The position numbers and the translations under genes were made by a program. Positions 5,277 to 5,392 of a DNA stretch of 5,392 nucleotides are shown here, one piece after another. Positions within the stretch are counted from its first letter, which is position 1; each line of letters starts with the position of its first letter. The DNA is from Gammaproteobacteria bacterium (lineage in GTDB: Bacteria; Pseudomonadota; Gammaproteobacteria; SZUA-229): NCBI GenBank assembly GCA_024278435.1, contig JAJRTD010000244.1, positions 1 to 5,392 of the forward strand. The letters are read 5' to 3'. Below the pieces are notes generated by a model. The model did no database searches. It was not told the DNA's origin and saw only the letters and a list, made by a program, of their open reading frames with translations.

Positions 5277-5392
5277 ATGCCAGATACAAACCCTGATCAG
5301 CCGCTTGTTATTGCCGGCAAATCCTACACCTCCCGCCTGCTGGTTGGCACCGGCAAGTACCGCGATAATGAAGAAACCCGGCTTGCCCTTGA
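5277..5392 (+). CDS. thiG: Thiazole synthase ThiG, N-terminal part (cut by window end)
   Basis: ThiG is the cytoplasmic TIM-barrel enzyme that joins 1-deoxy-D-xylulose 5-phosphate, dehydroglycine (from ThiO) and ThiS-thiocarboxylate sulfur into the thiamine thiazole phosphate. Only 38 codons are visible. They include [21 protein letters not shown] (10-30), matching the family's opening strand and its (T/V)GTGK(Y/F) motif; E. coli ThiG has TGTGKF. The active-site lysine lies beyond the window. The ATG at 5277 is the only possible start nearby, because an in-frame TGA stands at 5268-5270. No clear Shine-Dalgarno precedes it. It lies 87 bp after thiS in the same direction, a typical thiS-thiG order. 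Confidence 0.93.
   Translation, partial: MPDTNPDQPLVIAGKSYTSRLLVGTGKYRDNEETRLAL

Overview
The window looks like an ordinary chromosomal segment of an aerobic gammaproteobacterium-like organism. This rests on three things: a family I inorganic pyrophosphatase of the E. coli type, a ThiO-ThiS-ThiG style thiazole pathway, and a tRNA-Thr(CGT) very close to the enterobacterial one. It is gene-dense with short gaps (none over 300 bp). I see no insertion sequence, phage gene, CRISPR array or rRNA. I could not assign a genus.

Layout from left to right. A probable C-terminal fragment of a plus-strand gene ends at 86. An AT-rich gap leads into ppa (270-818, +). A 44-bp convergent gap holding a perfect 16-bp palindrome separates ppa from a minus-strand block, read right to left. 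That block holds an uncharacterised exported coiled-coil protein (4813-3782), an intrinsic terminator (3740-3715), an MscS-family channel (3708-2053), thiO (2045-960) and tRNA-Thr(CGT) (938-863). A 166-bp AT-rich divergent gap separates it from the plus-strand thiS (4980-5189) and the start of thiG (5277 onward, cut by the window end).

The functional theme is synthesis of the thiazole half of thiamine. ThiO oxidises glycine to the imine, ThiS carries sulfur as a thiocarboxylate, and ThiG condenses these with deoxyxylulose phosphate. The three genes are split between opposite strands, with thiO placed behind a mechanosensitive channel gene. Pyrophosphatase is a general PPi scavenger and needs no special link to the others.

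No clearly new multi-gene system is visible. The points most worth a second look are: a ThiS whose Gly-Gly tail is followed by two extra residues (Ser-Ala); a terminator hairpin jammed against an MscS start codon that lacks a Shine-Dalgarno sequence; a 10-bp hairpin at the thiO stop codon just before the tRNA; and the unrecognised Cys-containing coiled-coil protein.
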